Assembly: GCF_015476115.1 (NCBI RefSeq)
Contig: NZ_CP064295.1
Span: forward strand, 3,218,001-3,282,000
Direction of reading: 5' to 3'
Source of the DNA: Aegicerativicinus sediminis
GTDB taxonomy: Bacteria > Bacteroidota > Bacteroidia > Flavobacteriales > Flavobacteriaceae
Length of the DNA: 64,000 nt
The notes under the pieces are model-generated. The model was not told the origin of the DNA. It saw only the letters and a list, made by a program, of their open reading frames with translations, and made no database searches. The translations under genes and the position numbers were made by a program. Positions 35,857 to 44,625 of the stretch are shown here, in pieces (position 1 is the first letter of the stretch; every line of letters starts with the position of its first letter).

Positions 35857-38283
35857 TTATCTCAAAATTGCTCCAGTTTTACTTTCAAAACTCTTCTGCA
35901 ATTTGGACATGATCTTGTCGATCTGATCATCCGTAAGGGTTTTCTGTTCGTCTTGCAAAATGAAACTCACGGCATAACTTTTTTTGCCAGAAGGCAGGTT
36001 TTTTCCTTGGTACACATCAAAAAGATCAACTTCTTTGAGCAATTTTCTTTCAGTACTATAGGCAATGTCCTTTATTAAATCAAAACTTACAGTATCATCT
36101 ACTAATAAAGCAAAATCTCTTCTAACCTTAGGATATTTGGAAATAGGTTTGAATACCAATTTTTTGTTTTGGATTGCCTTCAAAATCGTATCCCATTTAA
36201 AATCGGCATAAAACACATCCTGGTTTATTCCAAAATAACTTAAAATGGATTTTGAAACTATTCCATATTCAACAAGGACATTGTTTCCGCTTGAAATATT
36301 TAATCCTTCAGAAAAGTCGGTATTTTCGACTGAAAAACTGTGTAAATCGGTAATTCCCAAACGTGCTAGTAAACTATCTACAACCCCTTTTAAATAAAAG
36401 AAACCAGATTTTTCCTTAGAAGCATTCCAGCGTTCTGCTTCCTTGTTTCCACAAATAAATAGAGACATTCTTTTGTGTTCCACATTAGAACCATCAATTT
36501 GGAAATAGGTTTTACCAAATTCAAATAGTTTCAATCGATCATTTTTATGATTGAGATTATAATTAATCACTTCTAATCCGGAATAAAGCAGCGATTGTCT
36601 CATAACGGACAAATCGTTACTCAGTGGGTTGATTATTTTAACTTGTAAATCTTCAGAAGTGTAATTGCCTAATTTAAAATAATCTGGAGTGGTAAGTGAA
36701 TTATTTAATATTTCATAAAAACCAATAGACGTTAATTGATTGCCTACAATGTTTTGTAATTGAAAGTCTTCAATCCCAGTGGAATGTGAGATGGAAGCAT
36801 TTAATTTTTCCGTAGTATTGATATTGTCATATCCGTAGACCCTTAATATCTCTTCAATTATATCCGCTTCTCTCGTAACATCATTTCGATATGCAGGAAC
36901 GGTAAGGCCTAAGCCAGTCTCAGTAACACTATTTATATTTATGTCTAAAGACCGTAAAATGCGTTTTATGACTTCAGTTGGAATAACCTCGCCGATTAGT
37001 TTATTGGCATTTTCAAAATTTAAACGAACCATTTGGTCCTCAATTTTCTTTGGATAAAATTCCTCAATATCGCTAGTAATTTTACCGCCCGCAACCTCTT
37101 GAATCAAAAGCGCGGCACGTTTAAGGGCATATTCTGTTATGTTTGGGTCTATACCTCTCTCAAACCTGAATGATGCATCTGTATTAAGTGCGTGCCTTTT
37201 TGCTGTCTTTCTAATGCTGACAGGATCGAAATAAGCGCTTTCAAGAAAAATACTTGTTGTTTCTTCTGTAACACCACTATTAATTCCGCCAAAAACTCCT
37301 GCTATGCACATAGGTTTTTCAGCGTCACATATCATTAAATCTTCTTCATGAAGTTCTCTTTCTATCCCATCTAAAGTGATGAACTTTGTTCCTGAAGGCA
37401 TTGTTTGCACTATAACCTTTCCTCCGTTAATTTTTCTAGCATCGAAAGCATGTAATGGTTGACCTAACTCATGAAGAACATAATTAGTGACATCCACGAC
37501 ATTGTTCTTTGGCATTAAACCAATGGCCTTCAATTTATTTTGTAACCAAATAGGTGACTGTTTTACTTTAAGATCTGAAATTGTAACGCCACAATATCTA
37601 GGTGCTTTAGTCTTGTCTTTTACATCAACACCAATTTTTAAAGTGCGATTATCCACATGGAATGAACTTACCGAAGGAGTTATCAACTCTACGTTCAATT
37701 CTTTTTGAATTAGCCCGGCTCTTAAATCACGTGCTACTCCAAAATGACTCATGGCATCTGCACGGTTTGGAGTTAATCCTATTTCGAAGATGTTATCTGA
37801 TTCTACTTCAAATATTTTAGATACTGGCATGCCAGGTTTTAATTTGTCTTCCAAAACCATTATGCCATCGTGCGAGTCTCCTAAGCCTAGTTCGTCTTCC
37901 GCACAAATCATTCCATGACTCTCTTCACCTCTAATTTTACCTTTTTTAATGGTCCAGCTTTCTCCTTCTTTGGTGTAAAGATCTGTTCCTATAGTAGCAA
38001 CAGGCACTTTTTGTCCCTTCGCTACATTTGGCGCACCACAAACAATTTGCACAACATCATCATCAGAAATCTTAACAGTGGTTAGTTTTAACCTGTCCGC
38101 GTTGGGATGCTTTTCACAAGTTATAACCTCACCAACCACTACACCTTTTAGCCCGCCTTTTACAGATTCAAACTCTTCAACCCCTTCAACCTCTAGACCT
38201 AAGTTGGTTAGCATTTCGGCAGTTTCAGTTGGAGTAAGATTGATTTTAATGAATTGTTTCAGCCAATTATAGGAGATCTTCAT
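35857..38283 (-). CDS. pheT: Phenylalanine-tRNA ligase beta subunit
   Basis: A full-length 808-residue beta chain. It has an EMAP-like tRNA-binding domain (about 40-150, GEVITCEKHPNADRL), B3/B4 editing domain (about 210-370), B5 domain (about 400-475) and a catalytic-like core. The C-terminal ferredoxin-fold anticodon-binding domain (about 715-808) has the motif YPKVRRDFALLVDDTVSFD. It forms an alpha2-beta2 enzyme with PheS, which is not adjacent; the unlinked arrangement is common in Bacteroidota. Confidence 0.97.
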   Translation of the reverse strand: MKISYNWLKQFIKINLTPTETAEMLTNLGLEVEGVEEFESVKGGLKGVVVGEVITCEKHPNADRLKLTTVKISDDDVVQIVCGAPNVAKGQKVPVATIGTDLYTKEGESWTIKKGKIRGEESHGMICAEDELGLGDSHDGIMVLEDKLKPGMPVSKIFEVESDNIFEIGLTPNRADAMSHFGVARDLRAGLIQKELNVELITPSVSSFHVDNRTLKIGVDVKDKTKAPRYCGVTISDLKVKQSPIWLQNKLKAIGLMPKNNVVDVTNYVLHELGQPLHAFDARKINGGKVIVQTMPSGTKFITLDGIERELHEEDLMICDAEKPMCIAGVFGGINSGVTEETTSIFLESAYFDPVSIRKTAKRHALNTDASFRFERGIDPNITEYALKRAALLIQEVAGGKITSDIEEFYPKKIEDQMVRLNFENANKLIGEVIPTEVIKRILRSLDININSVTETGLGLTVPAYRNDVTREADIIEEILRVYGYDNINTTEKLNASISHSTGIEDFQLQNIVGNQLTSIGFYEILNNSLTTPDYFKLGNYTSEDLQVKIINPLSNDLSVMRQSLLYSGLEVINYNLNHKNDRLKLFEFGKTYFQIDGSNVEHKRMSLFICGNKEAERWNASKEKSGFFYLKGVVDSLLARLGITDLHSFSVENTDFSEGLNISSGNNVLVEYGIVSKSILSYFGINQDVFYADFKWDTILKAIQNKKLVFKPISKYPKVRRDFALLVDDTVSFDLIKDIAYSTERKLLKEVDLFDVYQGKNLPSGKKSYAVSFILQDEQKTLTDDQIDKIMSKLQKSFESKTGAILR

Positions 38284-38380
38284 ATGCCTTCTTTATAGGT
38301 CGGCAAAGATAAAATAATGATCCAAGCATTCAAAAGCCCTCGTATATTTTAATACAAGCATTTATAAACAAAAACTTATT

Positions 38381-38584
38381 ATGAAAACTATTAAATTAAT
38401 TATACCATCAATTGCCCTTCTAATAACTATGTCTTGTGTGGATAAATCCAAGGAAGAGGCTAGGATTCAGGAGGAATTACAAACAGTTGAAACAATAGAT
38501 AGTACAGTACAGGCAATAAATGATTCTATAAAAGTAGATGTTGCCGAATTGGAGGAAGCATTGGAGGAATTAGATAGTCTTTAA
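38381..38584 (+). CDS. Small acidic lipoprotein
   Basis: A 67-residue product with a lipoprotein signal peptide (IPSIALLITMSC, cysteine at residue 19) and a short acidic helix rich in glutamate and aspartate (AELEEALEELDSL). No family is recognised. It starts about 100 bases from the divergent pheT and 49 bases before a secreted coiled-coil protein, so the two small envelope proteins may be co-expressed. Confidence 0.7.
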   Translation: MKTIKLIIPSIALLITMSCVDKSKEEARIQEELQTVETIDSTVQAINDSIKVDVAELEEALEELDSL

Positions 38585-38632
38585 AGACCATTTTAAGGAT
38601 TATTAGTAAAGTTTAACAACAAAATAACAATT

Positions 38633-39379
38633 ATGAAAATCAAGACATTATATACGGTTTTTTTATCTACAATATTATCAGTGGGCCTGTTATCGGCACA
38701 ATCGGATAAACCAGTAGATAATAAAAACAAAAACAAGGATGAAATTGTCCAAAAGAATAAAAATATCCAAGAGGAAAAAAAATCCTTAAAGGAAGAAATG
38801 AAGAATGCATCCCCAGAAGAGAAGGAGAAAATTCAAGCAAAAATTGATAATCTTCAAAAAATGGAAAAAGAGGATTTGAAAAAGATGAAGAAATATGAGA
38901 AAGAACAAGAGGAATATGAAGATGAACATGGTGTTCATAGACAAGATGGAATGAGAGAAGATAAAAAAGTAAAAATGGATGATCCTGAAATTGATGCTGG
39001 CAATAAACATGGAATGCACAAGACTGAAAATGATAATAATGGCAATGCGTATGGCAAAAACAAAGGATATTTAACCGGGAGAGAATTTGGTCAGGCTCGT
39101 GCTGCAGATGCACAATTTAAAATTAATAATGTTCAAGAAAATATTGAAGATAGACGTGATTTTATTAGCATAAGTAGAAACAGGATTGAGGCTGCAAAGG
39201 AGCGTGTTGTATTATTAGAAAAAGAAGGCGCCACACCAGAAGAAATAACAGAAAAGCGCCGAAAAATTCTTAACGCTGAAGAAAAGCTCAACAGGCTTGA
39301 GGAGCGTATCCAGGATGCAGAAGTAAGGTTGGGTAACCAAAGACAAAAATTAATGGCAGTGTATTCTGTAAAGGAATAA
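38633..39379 (+). CDS. Secreted coiled-coil protein
   Basis: The 248-residue product has a signal peptide (about 1-23, ending LLSAQ) and is then almost entirely lysine- and glutamate-rich helix: a first coiled coil at about 40-110, a glycine/asparagine linker with DGMRED and GNAYGKNKGYLTG (about 115-150), and a second coiled coil to the end. It is probably a periplasmic or surface structural protein; function is unknown. A strong terminator follows at 39401. Confidence 0.75.
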   Translation: MKIKTLYTVFLSTILSVGLLSAQSDKPVDNKNKNKDEIVQKNKNIQEEKKSLKEEMKNASPEEKEKIQAKIDNLQKMEKEDLKKMKKYEKEQEEYEDEHGVHRQDGMREDKKVKMDDPEIDAGNKHGMHKTENDNNGNAYGKNKGYLTGREFGQARAADAQFKINNVQENIEDRRDFISISRNRIEAAKERVVLLEKEGATPEEITEKRRKILNAEEKLNRLEERIQDAEVRLGNQRQKLMAVYSVKE

Positions 39380-39400
39380 TCAAATTGATTTAAATTTGAA

Positions 39401-39426
39401 GGCGTAAAGAGATTTACGCCTTTTTT
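39401..39426 (+). terminator. Rho-independent terminator
   Basis: GGCGTAAA (39401-39408) and TTTACGCC (39413-39420) form an 8-base-pair stem with loop GAGA, followed by six T. It ends the coiled-coil gene transcript. Confidence 0.9.
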
Positions 39427-39455
39427 ATTTTCCAATCCTAACCAAACTATTTATA

Positions 39456-40685
39456 ATGCGCTGTATCTTATCTATATTTTTTTGTGTTGTCTTAATTGGC
39501 TGCAAGGATAGTCCTGAAAAAGAGGAAAAATCTATTACTAGTTTAAAACCCGGTATATATCGCGTGGAATTGGAAACTATGGATGAGGGCAAATTGGCAT
39601 TTAACATGAAGGTTAATTCAGCAAACGATTTGGAAATTTATAATGCTGAGGAGATTATTGAAGCTGAGGAAATAACGTATCACAATGATTCTGTAATGGT
39701 TAGATTTCCAGCCTTTGAAGGATTTTTAATTGGAAAAATAGAAGATTCTTTGGTTTCCGGATGGTTTGTCAAGGAAAGTCTTGACAGAAAAGTTCCTTTT
39801 CGAGCTCTTTTCGGTATTGAAACAAGATATACCATAGAAAATGAACCAAAGGCCAATATTCAAGGTAATTGGGAAGTAACATTTAGCCCTGATAATGTAG
39901 AGGAAATAGAAAAAGCAAAAGGCATTTTTGATCAGTCTGGAAATATAGTTACTGGTACCTTCAGGACCTTAACAGGGGACTATAGATTTTTAGAAGGAGT
40001 AATGGATGGAAATATCTTAAAGCTTTCCGCTTTTGATGGTTCCCATGCCTATTATTTTGAGGCTGAAGTTACCGATTCAACAATGGATGGAGCTTTTTAT
40101 TCAGGAAGTCATTTTAAAGAGCCATTTATTGGGATAAGAAATGATGAATTTGAATTGGATGACCCTAACTCTTTAACCTACTTAAAGGAAGGTTATGACA
40201 GAATAGAATTTGAATTTCCTGATTCCAACGGCAACATGATTTCACTGTCAGACGAAGCCTTTGATAATAAAGTGGTTGTTCTTCAAATTATGGGGACATG
40301 GTGCCCGAATTGTTTAGATGAAACCCGATATCTTGCTGGATTTTATAATGATTTGGATGATCCAAATTTGGAATTTATAGGGCTTGCATTTGAATATGCA
40401 AAAACCGAAGAAAAGGCAATGGAAGGTTTAATCAGACTTCGCAATGATCTAGACGTACGATACCCCTTGCTACTCGCACAATTTGGAACTAGCAATAAGA
40501 AATTGGCTCAGGAAAAGCTTCCGATGCTCAATCAGGTATTATCTTATCCTACAACAATTATTTTGGATAAAAATAAAAATGTAGTGTCTATTCATACCGG
40601 TTTTAACGGTCCTGCTACCGGTGAGAAATATGAAATTTTTAAAAAGGAATTCTCTGAGACCATAAGTTATTTGCTAAATCAATAG
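39456..40685 (+). CDS. TlpA-like thioredoxin-fold lipoprotein
   Basis: The 409-residue protein has a lipoprotein signal (MRCILSIFFCVVLIGC). A long N-terminal region of about 240 residues with beta-strand character comes next. The C-terminal TlpA/ResA-like domain has the redox motif WCPNC (in MGTWCPNCLDETRYL, near 285-300), and the cis-proline region reads LSYPTTIILDKNK. It probably reduces or isomerises disulfides of envelope proteins. In Bacteroidota such long TlpA relatives are often tied to surface proteins. The exact partner is unknown. Confidence 0.88.
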   Translation: MRCILSIFFCVVLIGCKDSPEKEEKSITSLKPGIYRVELETMDEGKLAFNMKVNSANDLEIYNAEEIIEAEEITYHNDSVMVRFPAFEGFLIGKIEDSLVSGWFVKESLDRKVPFRALFGIETRYTIENEPKANIQGNWEVTFSPDNVEEIEKAKGIFDQSGNIVTGTFRTLTGDYRFLEGVMDGNILKLSAFDGSHAYYFEAEVTDSTMDGAFYSGSHFKEPFIGIRNDEFELDDPNSLTYLKEGYDRIEFEFPDSNGNMISLSDEAFDNKVVVLQIMGTWCPNCLDETRYLAGFYNDLDDPNLEFIGLAFEYAKTEEKAMEGLIRLRNDLDVRYPLLLAQFGTSNKKLAQEKLPMLNQVLSYPTTIILDKNKNVVSIHTGFNGPATGEKYEIFKKEFSETISYLLNQ

Positions 40686-41042
40686 GTTAAAGTATTCGAA
40701 ATCATAGTCTTAAAAAACAGTTAATTAACAAAACCTGTTTAATTATTTAACGTTACACTAACAACTAGGAATTAGGTTTGGGGCTAATTTCATCATCGTA
40801 ACTAATCAATTATATATGAAATACCATTTGGATTCAGCTTTTTTCAGTTTGAATTTTCCCCTCCCTTATCTTTTTAGATTGAAAATTTTAGTTGCTTAAT
40901 AATTTATACATGGGCAATTATGGCGGTTAGTTTGCCGTTATTTCTTTGTAGTGGAATGTTAGACTAAACTGTTTCTATTTAACCATAGCATCAATCAAAA
41001 AACGAACATTCGTTTTATATCCGGTTTTTAACCGGATTTTTT
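40686..41042. other. Intergenic region ending in a strong terminator
   Basis: No credible protein gene was seen in these 357 bases; the best ATG frame, near 40815, codes only 27 residues. The stretch ends with a plus-strand hairpin terminator at 41019-41044 that lies more than 330 bases after the TlpA-like gene. It could be a long 3' untranslated region or hold a small RNA. A second short hairpin (AAAACGAA facing TTCGTTTT near 40998-41016) precedes the terminator. Confidence 0.55.
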
Positions 41043-41044
41043 TT
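41019..41044 (+). terminator. Rho-independent terminator
   Basis: ATCCGGTT (41019-41026) and AACCGGAT (41030-41037) form a perfect 8-base-pair stem with loop TTT, followed by eight T. It reads on the plus strand and touches the end of the convergent recG gene. Confidence 0.9.
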
Positions 41045-43145
41045 AGCTAATATAGTTCCAAATATTCTTGTATTTAGATAGGTTTCTGTAGGTGTCTAGA
41101 ATAACCTTATTCTGTTCATTGTTTAATGCAGGATCATCGGTAAGGATTTTTTTTGCATGATGTCTGGCTAATTGTAACAATTGTTTGTCCTTAACAATAT
41201 TCGCTATCTTAAGATTTAAAACGCCACTTTGTTGGGTGCCCATTAAATCTCCAGGGCCTCTTAATTTCAAATCCACTTCTGCAATTTCAAAACCATCATT
41301 TGTTTTGCACATGGTCTGCAACCGCAATTTAGCATCATTACTAAGTTTATGGCTGGTCATTAAAATACAGTAGCTTTGATCGCCACCCCTTCCTACTCGC
41401 CCCCTTAATTGGTGTAATTGCGATAATCCAAACCTTTCGGCGCTTTCTATAACCATTACCGTAGCATTAGGTACATTAACCCCAACCTCTATGACTGTTG
41501 TGGCTACCATTATTTGGGTTTGGCCCTTGATAAATCGTTGCATTTCGTAATCCTTATCAGAGGCACTCATTTGTCCATGAACAATTGATATTTGGTAATC
41601 TGGCAAAGGAAATTCACGCACCACACTTTCGTACCCGTCCATTAAATCTTTATAATCTAACGCTTCACTTTCATTTATTAAAGGGTAAACGATATAGATT
41701 TGCCTACCTTTTTTTATTTCCTCCTTTAAAAAAGCAAATACTTTTAATCGATTATTGTCGAATCTATGTACCGTTTTTACCGGTTGTCTTCCAGGAGGTA
41801 ATTCGTCAATAACAGAAATATCTAGATCGCCATAAAGAGACATAGCTAGAGTTCTAGGAATAGGGGTGGCGGTCATAACCAATATGTGTGGAGGAACTTC
41901 ATTTTTGTGCCAAAGTTTGCTTCTTTGGGCAACCCCAAATCGATGCTGCTCATCAATTATTGCCAACCCTAAATTTTTAAATTTCACCTTATCCTCCAAG
42001 AGGGCATGAGTGCCAATTAGGATATTTAAATCACCATTTTCAAGGTTTTTGAAAATTTCTTTTCTACTTGAAGTTTTAGTTGACCCTGTAAGTAATTCTA
42101 TTCTGATATTCAATTTATTACAATATTCAACTAATCCATTATAATGTTGTACTGACAAAATTTCAGTAGGAGCCATCAAGCATGCTTGATAACCGTTGTC
42201 AACCGCCATTAACATTGACATTAACGCTACTATTGTCTTGCCCGAACCCACATCACCCTGTAATAGTCTATTCATTTGGGCATTGCTTCCTAAATCAGCG
42301 CGTATTTCTTTTAAAACTCTTTTCTGTGCATTGGTTAAACCAAAGGGTAAATGGGTGTTGTAAAACTCATTAAAAATTTCTCCGACATGTTCAAAGGTCA
42401 ATCCTTTAATTTTAGATTTGTGGATTAAATTTTTGATCAATAGTTGTAGCTGAATATAAAAAAGCTCTTCAAATTTTAATCTTATTTCAGCTTTTGAAAG
42501 CATTTCCGTGCTTTTTGGAAAATGAATGTTGAATAAAGCTGAAGATTTCCCAATTAATTTCAGTTCTTGCCTAAGAGCATCTGGAAGTGTTTCCTTGAAT
42601 TTTCCATTACATTCCTTAAACAGCTCTTGCATTAAATTAATGATAACCCGGTTCGAAATCCCTTTGTTTGATAGTTTTTCAGTCGAGGGGTAAATGGCTT
42701 GCATTGCTGAACGAAGATGTTTTTCGTGTTCTTGCAGTAGTTCCATTTCTGGGTGCGCCATTGAAAATGTGCCATTGAACATATTGATCCGACCAAAAAT
42801 CACATAATCTTGTCCAATTTTTAATTGCTGTTTAATCCACTTTTGCCCCCTAAACCAGACCAATTCCATCGATCCGGTTTCGTCTATAAAATTGGCAACT
42901 AAACGTTTGCCTTTCTTTTGGCTTACCTCCTTTAAATTGGAAATTTTACCGATTATCTGTATTTCGGAATTACTCTGGGATAATTCATTAATCTTGAAAT
43001 ACTTTGTTCGATCGATATAGCGGTTTGGAAAAAGGTTTAGGAGATCTTGATAGGTGTTTATTCCTAACTCAGAACGCAATAAATCGGCTCTATTTGGGCC
43101 GACTCCTTTCAAATAATCTATTGGGGTTTGAAGATTTGCATTCAT
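41043..43145 (-). CDS. recG: ATP-dependent DNA helicase RecG
   Basis: A 700-residue branch-migrating helicase that remodels stalled forks and Holliday junctions. The OB-fold wedge domain occupies about 50-160. The motor has Walker A LLQGDVGSGKT, DEQH box in AIIDEQHRFGVAQRSK and a second lobe with TTVIEVGVNVP and QLRGRVGRGGDQSYC. Length is normal (E. coli 693). It is divergent from the patatin gene with 55 bases between. Confidence 0.97.
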   Translation of the reverse strand: MNANLQTPIDYLKGVGPNRADLLRSELGINTYQDLLNLFPNRYIDRTKYFKINELSQSNSEIQIIGKISNLKEVSQKKGKRLVANFIDETGSMELVWFRGQKWIKQQLKIGQDYVIFGRINMFNGTFSMAHPEMELLQEHEKHLRSAMQAIYPSTEKLSNKGISNRVIINLMQELFKECNGKFKETLPDALRQELKLIGKSSALFNIHFPKSTEMLSKAEIRLKFEELFYIQLQLLIKNLIHKSKIKGLTFEHVGEIFNEFYNTHLPFGLTNAQKRVLKEIRADLGSNAQMNRLLQGDVGSGKTIVALMSMLMAVDNGYQACLMAPTEILSVQHYNGLVEYCNKLNIRIELLTGSTKTSSRKEIFKNLENGDLNILIGTHALLEDKVKFKNLGLAIIDEQHRFGVAQRSKLWHKNEVPPHILVMTATPIPRTLAMSLYGDLDISVIDELPPGRQPVKTVHRFDNNRLKVFAFLKEEIKKGRQIYIVYPLINESEALDYKDLMDGYESVVREFPLPDYQISIVHGQMSASDKDYEMQRFIKGQTQIMVATTVIEVGVNVPNATVMVIESAERFGLSQLHQLRGRVGRGGDQSYCILMTSHKLSNDAKLRLQTMCKTNDGFEIAEVDLKLRGPGDLMGTQQSGVLNLKIANIVKDKQLLQLARHHAKKILTDDPALNNEQNKVILDTYRNLSKYKNIWNYIS

Positions 43146-43200
43146 AAAAACGAATATAATCCTTATACTTGGAAGATAAAACTAACTTGAACTCAGACCT

Positions 43201-44097
43201 ATGAAAGCTTTGGTTATTTCCGGAGGTGGAAGTAAAGGTGCCTATGCGGGGGGTGTTTCCCAGTTTCTAATAGAGGAGAAAAACCGTAAATATGATATGT
43301 TCCTTGGAACCTCTTCAGGAAGCCTTTTAATACCCCATTTGGCCGTAAACAATATCCCTAAACTGTATAATATGTTTACCAATGTTAGTCAGAGGGATAT
43401 ATTCAGTGTTTCGCCTTTTGTCCAACACAGAAAGGAAAATAGGGAATATGTTTCAATTAATTATAAAAACACTTTACTGCAATTCATAAAGCGGAAGCGA
43501 ACATTTGGTGAAAGCAAAAACCTCAGGAAAAGTATTTTTAAAAATTTCACTAGAGCTGAATACGATAAAATTAGAAGGAATGAATTAGATGTAATTGTAA
43601 CAGTTTCTAATTTAACAATGAATAGGGTAGAGTATAAATCAATTAAAGATTGTACTTATGAAGAGTTTTGTAATTGGATTTGGATTTCGTGTAATTATAT
43701 TCCTTTTATGTCTTTAGCAACGGTTAATGGGCATGAATATGCTGATGGTGGCCTTGGCAGTGTAGTTCCTATCCGAGAGGCCATAAACCGTGGTGCGACA
43801 GAAATTGATGCGGTTATTTTGGAAAGTGAGAATATGGAAGGCAACAAGGTGTTAGGAAAGAATCCTTTTTCGTTAATGTTGAATCTTTTTGGCCATTTAC
43901 TGGACCAAGTTGAAAAAAATGACATTATAGTCGGGAAGTTGGCGGCTCAATCCAATGATGTAACGCTAAACTTATATTACACTTCCTCGAAACTAACCGA
44001 AAATTCATTAATTTTTAGTAAACGTCTTATGCGTTCGTGGTGGCAACAAGGTTTTGATTATGCAAAAGAAAAATATGGATCAAACGGTGGTAATTGA
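43201..44097 (+). CDS. Patatin-like phospholipase
   Basis: The 298-residue protein has the patatin catalytic set: oxyanion glycine loop SGGGSKGAYAGG (7-18), nucleophile elbow GTSSGS and the catalytic aspartate in ADGGLG (near 181). There is no signal peptide, so it is probably cytoplasmic or membrane-associated. It should hydrolyse acyl chains of phospholipids or other esters. It shares its promoter region with the divergent recG. Confidence 0.92.
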   Translation: MKALVISGGGSKGAYAGGVSQFLIEEKNRKYDMFLGTSSGSLLIPHLAVNNIPKLYNMFTNVSQRDIFSVSPFVQHRKENREYVSINYKNTLLQFIKRKRTFGESKNLRKSIFKNFTRAEYDKIRRNELDVIVTVSNLTMNRVEYKSIKDCTYEEFCNWIWISCNYIPFMSLATVNGHEYADGGLGSVVPIREAINRGATEIDAVILESENMEGNKVLGKNPFSLMLNLFGHLLDQVEKNDIIVGKLAAQSNDVTLNLYYTSSKLTENSLIFSKRLMRSWWQQGFDYAKEKYGSNGGN

Positions 44098-44101
44098 TTT
44101 A

Positions 44102-44623
44102 TTACCACATTTCTGAAACTTCTTTCTTGATGTACGAAAGTGCTGCGTCGCTCGGTGGAATTTTTTCCATCATTTCGGTTAAAACTACCTCGCGCAATTT
44201 ATTTGCGCTATTCACCTTTTCTAACAAACCTGCTTTGCGAATCAACTGAATTGTAGCGTTTTTTGCTGCAGTAATAATGTTCCAGCAGTCGTCACTTAAG
44301 TAAATTTGCTGAGACATGTTATGCTCAAATTCCTGTTCAATTGTTGCTATAATTAAACTTTCATAAGATTCTTTATCTGAGGTACTTGGGTTAACTCTTG
44401 TAAGTAGTTTTGAAGGTCTAATCCGCTCACAAAAAATAGCCATTCGCTCATAGGCTTGTAATCGAATTGGTAAGGCATTAACCTTTAAATCTTTTTGAAG
44501 TATGAAGCGTCTTCTACCTTCTTCGTTTTTGGTGTGTTCCTTAAAAAAATAGAAGGCGATAAGTCCAACAATTAGAGAAGGAATTGCATAAAGGAACATG
44601 TCTAGGATTTTCAAATATTCCAT
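44102..44623 (-). CDS. DUF7935-like membrane-anchored protein
   Basis: The 173-residue protein has one N-terminal membrane helix (about 10-29) and a helical soluble domain with LPIRLQAYERMAIFCERI and HNMSQQIYLSDDCW. I recall this pattern from a conserved Flavobacteriia family annotated as DUF7935; function is unknown. Its start is 2 bases from the stop of the glutamate-synthase-like gene, which indicates one operon. Confidence 0.7.
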   Translation of the reverse strand: MEYLKILDMFLYAIPSLIVGLIAFYFFKEHTKNEEGRRRFILQKDLKVNALPIRLQAYERMAIFCERIRPSKLLTRVNPSTSDKESYESLIIATIEQEFEHNMSQQIYLSDDCWNIITAAKNATIQLIRKAGLLEKVNSANKLREVVLTEMMEKIPPSDAALSYIKKEVSEMW

Positions 44624-44625
44624 AA

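Noticed and set aside
40815-40898. A 27-codon ORF in the gap after the TlpA-like gene
   Set aside because: Too short, with composition like the surrounding non-coding DNA and no start context.
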